Below are positions 23,290 through 31,141 of a stretch of DNA of 33,541 bases, in pieces. The notes beneath the pieces were generated by a model. The model was not told the DNA's origin. It did no database searches and worked only from the letters and a program-made list of their open reading frames with translations. Where the stretch lies: contig CALDSS010000089.1 in assembly GCA_937924495.1 (NCBI GenBank), positions 1-33,541 on the forward strand, in the 5' to 3' direction. How positions within the stretch are numbered: position 1 is the first letter of the stretch; every line of letters begins with the position of its first letter. The position numbers were made by a program, and so were the translations under genes. The DNA is from an uncultured Saprospiraceae bacterium. Its GTDB lineage: Bacteria; Bacteroidota; Bacteroidia; Chitinophagales; Saprospiraceae.

Positions 23290-24294
23290 TCACCACTCTA
23301 ATACAATCTTTCCAAAATGCTTCCCGGTTTCTTGATAGCGGAAAGCATCTGCCAATTGATCAAAAGCAAACGATTTATCAATTATCGGCTTCTTGCCGGA
23401 AATTTCTATGGCTTTGACCATTTGTTCTTGCATCACTCGCGACCCTACCGCCAATCCATTCAAATGACATTGTTTGAAAAATAATTTTGGGAACGTGATT
23501 TCTCCTTTTCTACCATTTCCTAAAATGCCGATGGAGGCGATGTTTCCACCGATAGCGACGGCCTCAATGGACTGTTTCATAGTAGAACCACCTCCTACAT
23601 CCAATACATGATCCACGCCACCTTTGGTCATTCTGGCAATTGTTTTTCCCCATCTTTCATCTGTTCGGTAATTGACGATGGCTTCGACGCCCAATGATTT
23701 GAGTCGTTCTGCTTTTTCCTCGGAAGAGGTCGTTGCATACACTTTTGCGCCAGCCATTTTAGCCAATTGCAAAGCGAAAATAGACATGCCACCTGTCCCT
23801 TCAATCAAAACTGATTCGCCCGCTTGCAGATTTCCTTCCACCATCAATGCACGCCATGCAGTGAGGCACGCGCAGGGTAGGGTAGCCGCTTCCGCGAAAG
23901 CGTAACCTTCAGGTATTTTGGTGAGTGATTTTGCTTTGACGACAGATTGTTCTGTGATATATCCATTAATCGTTTCACCACTGATGAACATCATTTTTTT
24001 AATAGAAGCCTTTCCATCCATCCAATTAGGGAAAAACAGAGACATGACTTTATCACCTACTTTCCAGTCATCTGCATTTTCGCCAACTGCAATAATTTCT
24101 CCTGCTCCATCACTCATCGGAATGGTATTGTTCATCACTGGTATCCCTCCTGTTGTCACTAGATAGTCGTGGAAATTGAGCGAAGTTGCATGCCATTTGA
24201 CCACAACCTCATCTGCTTCTGGTTGAGGAGCTGCTTGCTCAATAACTTCTAAATTATCTAAACCTCCAGGCGTTTTTACTACAATGGACTTCAT
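23290..24294 (-). CDS. MDR-superfamily NAD(P)-dependent alcohol dehydrogenase/quinone oxidoreductase-like protein
   Basis: The 334-aa product has the medium-chain dehydrogenase fold: an N-terminal GroES-like domain (about 1-125, with KWHATSLNFHDYLVTTG and GDGAGEI-like SDGAGEIIAVG) and a Rossmann domain with GTGGMSIFALQLAK at about 166-180. The zinc-binding Cys cluster of classical alcohol dehydrogenases is absent, so a zinc-independent, quinone oxidoreductase-like reductase is more likely. NADP preference is possible but not proven. The ATG at 24294 (MKSIVVKTPGG) is preferred over the in-frame TTG at 24303. It is the only minus-strand gene in this 14-kb adhesin region and is separated by a terminator at its 3' end. 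The substrate is unknown. Confidence 0.88.
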   Translation of the reverse strand: MKSIVVKTPGGLDNLEVIEQAAPQPEADEVVVKWHATSLNFHDYLVTTGGIPVMNNTIPMSDGAGEIIAVGENADDWKVGDKVMSLFFPNWMDGKASIKKMMFISGETINGYITEQSVVKAKSLTKIPEGYAFAEAATLPCACLTAWRALMVEGNLQAGESVLIEGTGGMSIFALQLAKMAGAKVYATTSSEEKAERLKSLGVEAIVNYRTDERWGKTIARMTKGGVDHVLDVGGGSTMKQSIEAVAIGGNIASIGILGNGRKGEITFPKLFFKQCHLNGLAVGSRVMQEQMVKAIEISGKKPIIDKSFAFDQLADAFRYQETGKHFGKIVLEW

Positions 24295-24408
24295 ATCAAT
24301 CAATTTTAATCAAAATAAAGTTAAATCTCTGAACATTTAAGGTAACAGAAAACATATTTTCTATTAACTAAGAAATAAGATTCGTTTCTTTGGTTTGCAA
24401 AAAAAACA

Positions 24409-24446
24409 GGTTCTTAGGGAAACCCTGTGATCGAGTCAGTCCAAAG
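24409..24446 (+). repeat. Leader segment shared with 7746-7779
   Basis: GGTTCTTAG and GTCCAAAG flank a partly similar middle, as in the copy before the SusD gene. This copy contains AGGGAAACCCT, a small hairpin. It lies 85 bases before the start of the 2142-aa gene. Confidence 0.3.
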
Positions 24447-24530
24447 TAAAAAAATTCTTCTTTTCATTAGTCAATAAATTTTTCACTTCGACCTGACCAC
24501 TGGATTTATAAGAGCGAAAAAACAAACACT

Positions 24531-27500
24531 TTGAAGAATTTCATTTCTATTTTACTTGCCTCCTTTTTGAGTATTTTATCTGTTCAAGCACAATGTCCTG
24601 AGATTACAGTCAGTGATTTAGTTTCTGCTGATTGTACAAATGGCACCACTTCCTGTGATTTATGTGTCGGTGACGTAATCGAACTAACAGTAGAAGGAAA
24701 TAACTTGCCTGACGAAGGTTGTATAGATTGGTTTTTTGATAGTGATCCTTCTTTTGATCCCTATAATGGAGATGGTTCGTATTTGGGATGTGGTGCGATA
24801 ACCTCAGATACACCTTGCGACTTTTGCCTTTCGATAGAGGCAGTCATGGTAAATGCCCAAGGAGGAGAGGAAGATAATGAATTCGTTATTATCAATTCGG
24901 GCGGTGGTTTGTTTGTCGATGATCTTATTCTTGATTACAATTCATCTAATAACTTCAATATCCCAGGCTCTACGAGTAATGATGATGTCTTCTCAGGTGG
25001 GTCTTGTGATTGGCAATTTCCATCAGTAAGTCTCATGGGGTGCTCAACTGCTATTCCTATCGGTCCTGGTGATGAGATACCTCCTAATGCACTAGTGGTT
25101 ATTTTTACAAGTTCAAATACAAGTTTCAATTATGATTTCTCTAGTCTTTGCGGAACTGGAGCGGAAATATATTATACCCAAAGTACCTGTCCAAGAGATA
25201 ATGGAGCATTTACAAATCAGCCAAGTGGAACACATACGCTTGTCGTAGGAAATGCCTCTTGTTCTTGCGATGCTGCTGTTTCTTATGGGCAATCATTTGG
25301 GGCGAACGGTGATTATCTAACAGGTGGTGGTTCTACGGGCAATAGCGGCACTTCTGCCCCGCCTGTGACATGGAGTTCTAGTGGTATAACCATAGAATCG
25401 TTTGTAGATCCTTTATTTGTGACGATTACAAATGATATGTGTAATGGTGGTCCTTATTTCATCAAAGGCATCGTCAATCCATTGACAAGTGGTTGTACTG
25501 AAATTTGTACTGAATTATTTGACATCAATGTGCAATGTCCTCAGCCTGTTATTACCGGTGATAATGAGATTTGTGCAGGCGAGTTTACCACTTTAACCGC
25601 AGATGGCGGCGATGATTTTGATTGGAATACAGGTGATCTTACGCCGTCAATCACTGTCTCGCCAACAATGACGACACTTTACGACGTTTTTGTAAGTATT
25701 GGTGAATGTGAAGATTTTACCGATTATTTAGTGACGGTTAATCCATCTGCTGCTCCTATTCTTTCAAAAGATTCAGTTTGTGAAAATGCTCCTCTTTATG
25801 ATTTAGCTAATTTATTAGATCCAAATTATACTACTGGAATATGGAGCGGAATGGGCGTTTTAGGTAGCAATTTTGATCCCGCTGGATTAGGTGGCCAAAC
25901 GATTATTCTAACTTTCGATTCGGATGCAGATTGTGTGCGTGACACTACAACAACAATTAAGGTGGATGTTCCTGCGGTTCCAACTCTAATGACGCATACG
26001 ATGTGTGAGACGGATCCAGTTTTTGATTTGAGTGCATTGGTCGATCCTTTGTACCCGACTGGAACCTGGAGCGGAACGGGCGTTACAAATAATCAGTTTA
26101 CGCCAACTGGTCTTGGTGGCCAAACGATTACTTTGACTTTTGCTCCGTCGAATAATTGTGTTTCAAATCAGACTACAACGATTACGGTTAATGAACCCGT
26201 AGTTCCAACCTTGATGACGCATACGATGTGTGAGACCGATCCAGCCTATAATTTAAGTGCGTTGGTCGATCCATTCTACCCAACAGGTACTTGGAGCGGA
26301 ATGGGTGTTACGAATAATGAATTTACACCAACTGGCCTTGGTGGTCAGACAATTACTTTGACTTTTGACTCAGATCAAGATTGTGTGAATAATCAGACAA
26401 CGACGATTACGGTTAACGAACCTACTGTTCCTACTCTAATGGCGCATACGATGTGTGAGACCGATCCAGTCTATAGTTTAAGTGCGTTGGTTGATCCACT
26501 GTACATGACAGGCACGTGGAGCGGAACGGGTGTTACGAATAATGAATTTACGCCAACTGGCCTTGGTGGTCAGACGATTACCTTGACTTTCGATTCAGAT
26601 CAAGATTGTGTGAATAATCAAACGACAACGGTTACGGTCAATGCGGCAGCAGTCCCAACTTTGATGACGCATACTTTGTGTGAGGTTGATCCAGCCTATA
26701 ATTTAAGTGCGTTGGTGGATCCATTCTACCCGACTGGAACCTGGAGCGGAACAGGTGTTATGAATAATCAATTTACGCCAACTGGTCTTGGCGGCCAGAC
26801 AATCACTTTGACGTTTGATTCAGACCAAGATTGTGTCAATAATCAAACCACTACCATTTCGGTGGTTTCACAACTTAGCCATAATAATCTCTCCGTTAGT
26901 TGTAATACAAATGGTAGTAGATATATCGTCACTTTTGACTTGTCAAATATAGGAACCAGCACTCCAACCATTATTCAGGGAAGTGGAACTTTGAATGGAA
27001 ATACGTTTACGAGTGATTCATTATCTATCGGCAATGATTATAGTTTTCAAATATCAAATGGTACTTGTCCGCCGATTACGATTAGCGGAATGCCTAATTG
27101 TGGATGTCTGACCAATGCTGGTAACCTTACTTCAAATGACCCACCACCACTTCAGTTTTGTGAAAACGAGACAGTGGTGCTTTCTCCTGCGTTAGGCTTC
27201 AATTTAGATTTAGATGACGCACTGATTTATGTCTTATATGAAGGAAATTCAGTTCAAACTGGAAATACGATTGCAACCAATACAATGCCTGAATTTGTGT
27301 TTGATACCAATACCATGACCTTGGGCAATACTTATTTTATTGCCGCTGTAGCGGGAAATAATGATAGCGCAGGCGGAGTAGATCTTTTAGATCCATGCCT
27401 TTCGATTTCTAATCCAATCGCTATTTTATTTCAACCAATTCCAACAGCGACTTTCTCTTTGGATAGTATTTTTATTTGTGAGCCCGGTGTGGCGAGTATC

Positions 27501-30500
27501 CAATTGAGTTTTACGGGCATCCCTCCTTTTCAATATCAACTCAGCCAAAACGGTATGGCACAAACCGTGATGACCACCAATGACAATTCGGTTATTCTCA
27601 CGTTTTTCAACAATACAGATTTAGAGTTAATTCAATTTGAAGATGCTAATTGTGCTGGCAATATCCTCAATGCCACTTCATCGGTTGTTGTTAATCCAAC
27701 AATAGTAATTCAGCTAAACGATACCATTTTTAATGCAAATGATACTTATTCAGTAGTGTTAGAAATTACTGGTGGAACTCCTCTCAACTATTCCTTTTCT
27801 CAATCTACTGGCACATGGGATGGTCAGTTTTTTGTCACTGATCCAGTACTATGCGGAACACCAATTGAGGTCTGTCTGATGGATGATGTTTGTCCTCAGA
27901 CATGTTATCAAACAACAATTGCTTGCATGACTAATTGTACGACTTCGGCTGGGAATTTCAATAGTACACAAAATGATCTTTGCATTGGCGATACCTTGGA
28001 TTTCGTGATTAGAGATTTGATTTTAGATAATGATGATGAACATCTATTTTTTCTCGCTCAAGGCGGAAATACACCGGCCAATTTTATCAGACCTCTTACG
28101 GGTAATCAAATATTTTTTACCAATGATTTGATGACAGAAACTCCATATTTAATTCTTTCCATTGCCGGAAATGATGATGGAGCAGGGGGGATAGATTTGA
28201 CAGATCCTTGTCTCTCTATTTCTAATGGTTTGCCATTTGTTTTTCATGCTTTACCGACGGCGAGTTTACCTGATGATATTACTGTTTGTAAAGGAGAGGA
28301 AACTTTTATTCCAGTTACTCTTTCAGGAAATGCACCCTTTAGATTTGCCTATCTTAGGAATTCTACCATTCCGGGATTTGGTGTCGATACAGATCAAACT
28401 AATGTAAATATTCGAGAATTTTTCACCCAACCGACCCAAATCATTATCTCAGATATTTTTGATGATTTTTGTTCAAATGAAAATTTGGATACCATAAATA
28501 TCAATATACATTCAGATGTAATTGTTGATAATATTCAGGTCAATTGTGAGCCCGGTAATCAAGATTTTGTAGTGAGCTTCGATGTTTCAGGTGGTATGCC
28601 GGGAACTTATCAGATAGAAGGAAATAATGGCAATTTGGTGGGTAATACGTTCTCCAGTACTCCGATTGGAAGCAATACGAATTATGAGTTTCACGTTTTT
28701 GATGCCAATCAATGTGATACAATAGAAGTTGCTGGTACATTTGACTGCTCCTGTACCACATTTGCTGGAACGATTCAAACTGCTGGTCCAAGCTTCGTCT
28801 GTGGCGATGAATTATTTGTAGTGACCCATGATGGAAATGAGGTTTTAGAAAATGATGATGTTTTGATTTATGTTCTTCATGATGCTCCTAATGATTTGAG
28901 TAATATTTTGGAGTCGAATCTGACGGGTGAATTTTCTTATAATAACTCGTTGACACTTGGTCAGACCTACTATGTTTCTATTGTTGCAGCAAATAATAAT
29001 GGCACTGGTTTTATTGATTTGACAGATCCATGTCTCAGTATTTCCAATAGTATTCCAGTCATTTTCCGACCATTTCCAGTGGTTGATTTCTCTATAACAG
29101 AAGAAATTTGTTTGGGTGGAGAAATTGTACTCAACCTCAATTTTACAGGGAATCCATTGTTTGACTTAACCTTTGAATATGCTACGAATGGCAATGTCGT
29201 TCAAGAAAACTTGACCTTTAACAGGAATAATGAAGTGTATTCTTTCGAGCCTCAAAATCCATTAAATATAATCGATTTCACTTTGTCAGAAATTGAAAGT
29301 GAAGGCTGTGTGACGATAGTTGATAGTATGGTTCAAATTCAAGTGAACGAACCTTCCATCAATAAAATTTCTAATACACTTTGCGAGTCGGATTCACTCA
29401 TTATTGAGGGAGTTACCTACAATCAAAGTAATCCAACGGATACTATTGTTCTTGCAAACAGCAATCTAAATGGTTGCGATTCTATCATTGAAATTAATCT
29501 GAATTTTAATTCTTCAATCATTGAGAACCTTGATGATGAGCTTTGTTTTGGCGATACCATTTTCGTTAAAGGAAATCCATACCATGAAGGGAATCCAAGA
29601 GGTATGGAGACTTTTGCATTAGGAAATGGTTGTGATAGTACAGTAATGATTGATTTGACTTTCAGGCCATTAATTGAGGTGTCAATTTTGGGAGGAGAAA
29701 CGATTTGTAAAGGGGATACCGCCTATCTGCAAGTAGAAATTTTAAATTCCACCAATCAGGTTGATATTTTGGAATTGAATGCAAATGGAAGACGGATTAT
29801 TTTCCCGAATTTAAGAAATGGAGATTTACTACCTGTTATCCCAGATACTTCTACTTTATATGAAATATTTTTTGTTGGAATTTTAAATGAAGATTGCATT
29901 GAAATTGCCAATAACTCAGTTTTAGTCGAAGTCAGTGATTTAAAAGTAGGCGCAATGGCTTCTGATTTTAATGGTTTCAATGTCAGATGTACTGGTGGAA
30001 ATGAAGGCTCCATTCAAGTAATTGCCAATGGGGGAGCGCAACCTTATACTTACCAATGGAATGATGGAAATACGAACTCAAGTGGACAAAATTTGACAGC
30101 AGGCGATTATAAAGTTTTGGTAGAAGATGGCAATGGTTGTATTGATAGTGTTTTAGTGCAACTGACTGAACCTCAAGAAATTATGCCTGTTTTGTTGCCT
30201 TCAGATGGTGATTGTGCAACTGGAGAAGAAGCTTCTCTTGAAATCGCCAATGTTACAGGTGGCGTGGCGCCTTTTGATGTGATTTTAAATGACGAATTAC
30301 GAACAACAACTGGTTCTTTTCCAGCCAATTTTATAAATTTAGAAAATGGATTGAATACTATCGAGTTAGTTGATGCCAGTGGCTGTTCTGTTTCTGATGA
30401 ATTCAATATTTTAGAAACCTCTAACATTACAGTTTCGTTAGGTCGAGACACCTTGATTCCGCTTGGCACTTCACTTGTTTTAGCCCCAACCACCAGCAGT

Positions 30501-30959
30501 GTTCCTGATCGAGTAATGTGGACACCTCCTGAGTTTATGGACTGTGACACTTGTCTAAACCCAACGGTGACACCCGAGACCGAAATAGAATACACCATCA
30601 CTGTCTTTGATGAATCTGGTTGTTCAGATTCTGATAAAATTAGAATTCAGCTTGCAAAAAAAGAACCTGTTTACATCCCTTCTGCTTTTAGTCCAAATAA
30701 CGATGGAATCAATGATTTCTTCATGGTTTTCGGCGACCCAACACTTGAAATGAAAATTAAGCAAATTGCAGTTTTTGATCGTTGGGGAAATATGGTTTTC
30801 CAAGGATCGGATCTCCCTGTAAACGAGCCAATTGTTGGCTGGGATGGTCGATATAGAGGCTCTGATTTAGATTCTGGTGTCTATGTTTATTTTGCAGAAA
30901 TTGAATTTTCTAACGAAAGGACTAAGGTATTCGAGGGCGACATTACCCTTCAGCGCTAA
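24531..30959 (+). CDS. Giant multimodular surface protein with type B T9SS (CHU_C) sorting domain
   Basis: This 2142-aa protein starts at a TTG that directly precedes a good signal peptide (KNFISILLASFLSILSVQAQ); no ATG lies in position. The N-terminal 350 residues contain a lamin-tail-like segment (SIEAVMVNAQGGEEDNEFV). A PKD-like region follows, then five 75-aa repeats (25752-26876) and three diverged copies of a roughly 275-aa module ending LTDPCLSISN (27105 to about 29343). Next come Cys-containing modules with GCDS motifs and a SprB repeat (NEGSIQVIANGGAQPYTYQW, about 1821-1885). The last 98 residues are the gliding-motility-type C-terminal domain (YIPSAFSPNNDGINDFF, DRWGN, WDGRYRG). It should be exported by T9SS and remain surface-associated. 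An adhesion or gliding role is inferred. Confidence 0.9.
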   Translation: MKNFISILLASFLSILSVQAQCPEITVSDLVSADCTNGTTSCDLCVGDVIELTVEGNNLPDEGCIDWFFDSDPSFDPYNGDGSYLGCGAITSDTPCDFCLSIEAVMVNAQGGEEDNEFVIINSGGGLFVDDLILDYNSSNNFNIPGSTSNDDVFSGGSCDWQFPSVSLMGCSTAIPIGPGDEIPPNALVVIFTSSNTSFNYDFSSLCGTGAEIYYTQSTCPRDNGAFTNQPSGTHTLVVGNASCSCDAAVSYGQSFGANGDYLTGGGSTGNSGTSAPPVTWSSSGITIESFVDPLFVTITNDMCNGGPYFIKGIVNPLTSGCTEICTELFDINVQCPQPVITGDNEICAGEFTTLTADGGDDFDWNTGDLTPSITVSPTMTTLYDVFVSIGECEDFTDYLVTVNPSAAPILSKDSVCENAPLYDLANLLDPNYTTGIWSGMGVLGSNFDPAGLGGQTIILTFDSDADCVRDTTTTIKVDVPAVPTLMTHTMCETDPVFDLSALVDPLYPTGTWSGTGVTNNQFTPTGLGGQTITLTFAPSNNCVSNQTTTITVNEPVVPTLMTHTMCETDPAYNLSALVDPFYPTGTWSGMGVTNNEFTPTGLGGQTITLTFDSDQDCVNNQTTTITVNEPTVPTLMAHTMCETDPVYSLSALVDPLYMTGTWSGTGVTNNEFTPTGLGGQTITLTFDSDQDCVNNQTTTVTVNAAAVPTLMTHTLCEVDPAYNLSALVDPFYPTGTWSGTGVMNNQFTPTGLGGQTITLTFDSDQDCVNNQTTTISVVSQLSHNNLSVSCNTNGSRYIVTFDLSNIGTSTPTIIQGSGTLNGNTFTSDSLSIGNDYSFQISNGTCPPITISGMPNCGCLTNAGNLTSNDPPPLQFCENETVVLSPALGFNLDLDDALIYVLYEGNSVQTGNTIATNTMPEFVFDTNTMTLGNTYFIAAVAGNNDSAGGVDLLDPCLSISNPIAILFQPIPTATFSLDSIFICEPGVASIQLSFTGIPPFQYQLSQNGMAQTVMTTNDNSVILTFFNNTDLELIQFEDANCAGNILNATSSVVVNPTIVIQLNDTIFNANDTYSVVLEITGGTPLNYSFSQSTGTWDGQFFVTDPVLCGTPIEVCLMDDVCPQTCYQTTIACMTNCTTSAGNFNSTQNDLCIGDTLDFVIRDLILDNDDEHLFFLAQGGNTPANFIRPLTGNQIFFTNDLMTETPYLILSIAGNDDGAGGIDLTDPCLSISNGLPFVFHALPTASLPDDITVCKGEETFIPVTLSGNAPFRFAYLRNSTIPGFGVDTDQTNVNIREFFTQPTQIIISDIFDDFCSNENLDTININIHSDVIVDNIQVNCEPGNQDFVVSFDVSGGMPGTYQIEGNNGNLVGNTFSSTPIGSNTNYEFHVFDANQCDTIEVAGTFDCSCTTFAGTIQTAGPSFVCGDELFVVTHDGNEVLENDDVLIYVLHDAPNDLSNILESNLTGEFSYNNSLTLGQTYYVSIVAANNNGTGFIDLTDPCLSISNSIPVIFRPFPVVDFSITEEICLGGEIVLNLNFTGNPLFDLTFEYATNGNVVQENLTFNRNNEVYSFEPQNPLNIIDFTLSEIESEGCVTIVDSMVQIQVNEPSINKISNTLCESDSLIIEGVTYNQSNPTDTIVLANSNLNGCDSIIEINLNFNSSIIENLDDELCFGDTIFVKGNPYHEGNPRGMETFALGNGCDSTVMIDLTFRPLIEVSILGGETICKGDTAYLQVEILNSTNQVDILELNANGRRIIFPNLRNGDLLPVIPDTSTLYEIFFVGILNEDCIEIANNSVLVEVSDLKVGAMASDFNGFNVRCTGGNEGSIQVIANGGAQPYTYQWNDGNTNSSGQNLTAGDYKVLVEDGNGCIDSVLVQLTEPQEIMPVLLPSDGDCATGEEASLEIANVTGGVAPFDVILNDELRTTTGSFPANFINLENGLNTIELVDASGCSVSDEFNILETSNITVSLGRDTLIPLGTSLVLAPTTSSVPDRVMWTPPEFMDCDTCLNPTVTPETEIEYTITVFDESGCSDSDKIRIQLAKKEPVYIPSAFSPNNDGINDFFMVFGDPTLEMKIKQIAVFDRWGNMVFQGSDLPVNEPIVGWDGRYRGSDLDSGVYVYFAEIEFSNERTKVFEGDITLQR
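25752..26876 (+). repeat. Five tandem 225-bp repeats (75-aa module)
   Basis: Units start at 25752, 25977, 26202, 26427 and 26652 without indels. The last four are very similar (VPTLMTHTMCETDP, LSALVDP, PTGTWSGTGVTNN, TPTGLGGQTITLTFDS); the first is an older, diverged copy. Each has two cysteines. High DNA identity points to recent expansion or gene conversion. Confidence 0.95.
27105..29343 (+). repeat. Three diverged copies of a ~275-aa module
   Basis: Copies begin at Cys codons at 27105, 27936 and 28752 (periods 831 and 816 bp). Shared landmarks are CxTxAGN, CxGD or CEN, LIYVL or LFFLA, GNDD-like then a block ending DPCLSISN, and a closing FTGxPxF segment. Identity is much lower than in the 225-bp array, so this duplication is older. 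Confidence 0.85.
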
Positions 30960-31061
30960 TTTTTGCACTTATCTTTCCTGTTTCTCATCTATCAAGTACC
31001 TGTTTAATGGTATTTTTAAAAACTTAGTACACCGAACAATAGATCAGCCCCTTTTTTGCTA

Positions 31062-31069
31062 TAAATTTG
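31062..31069 (+). promoter_or_regulatory. Candidate -7 box for the last gene
   Basis: TAAATTTG matches TAnnTTTG; the start would lie near 31076, leaving a leader of about 65 nt that contains the hairpin at 31082-31106. No -33 box was found. Confidence 0.35.
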
Positions 31070-31081
31070 ATACTCTGGAAT

Positions 31082-31106
31082 ATGGGCGAGCTATGCCCAC
31101 GCCCAT
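31082..31106 (+). promoter_or_regulatory. Leader hairpin with two alternative pairings
   Basis: ATGGGCG (31082-31088) can pair with CGCCCAT (31100-31106), or its TGGGC with GCCCA at 31095-31099. The two right arms are mutually exclusive partners, so a simple switch is conceivable. A run of seven A follows, not a U-tract. Confidence 0.3.
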
Positions 31107-31141
31107 CTGAAAAAAACGAATTATTACAAATTATAATCTTC

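Noticed and set aside
25752-26876. Possible CRISPR or satellite array
   Set aside because: The 225-bp units stay in frame within one secreted protein, so they are protein-module repeats.
30173-30601. 142-codon minus-strand ORF inside the 2142-aa gene
   Set aside because: It is antisense to a well-supported modular coding region and has low-complexity, Ser/Val-rich composition with no domain or leader. It is a shadow frame.
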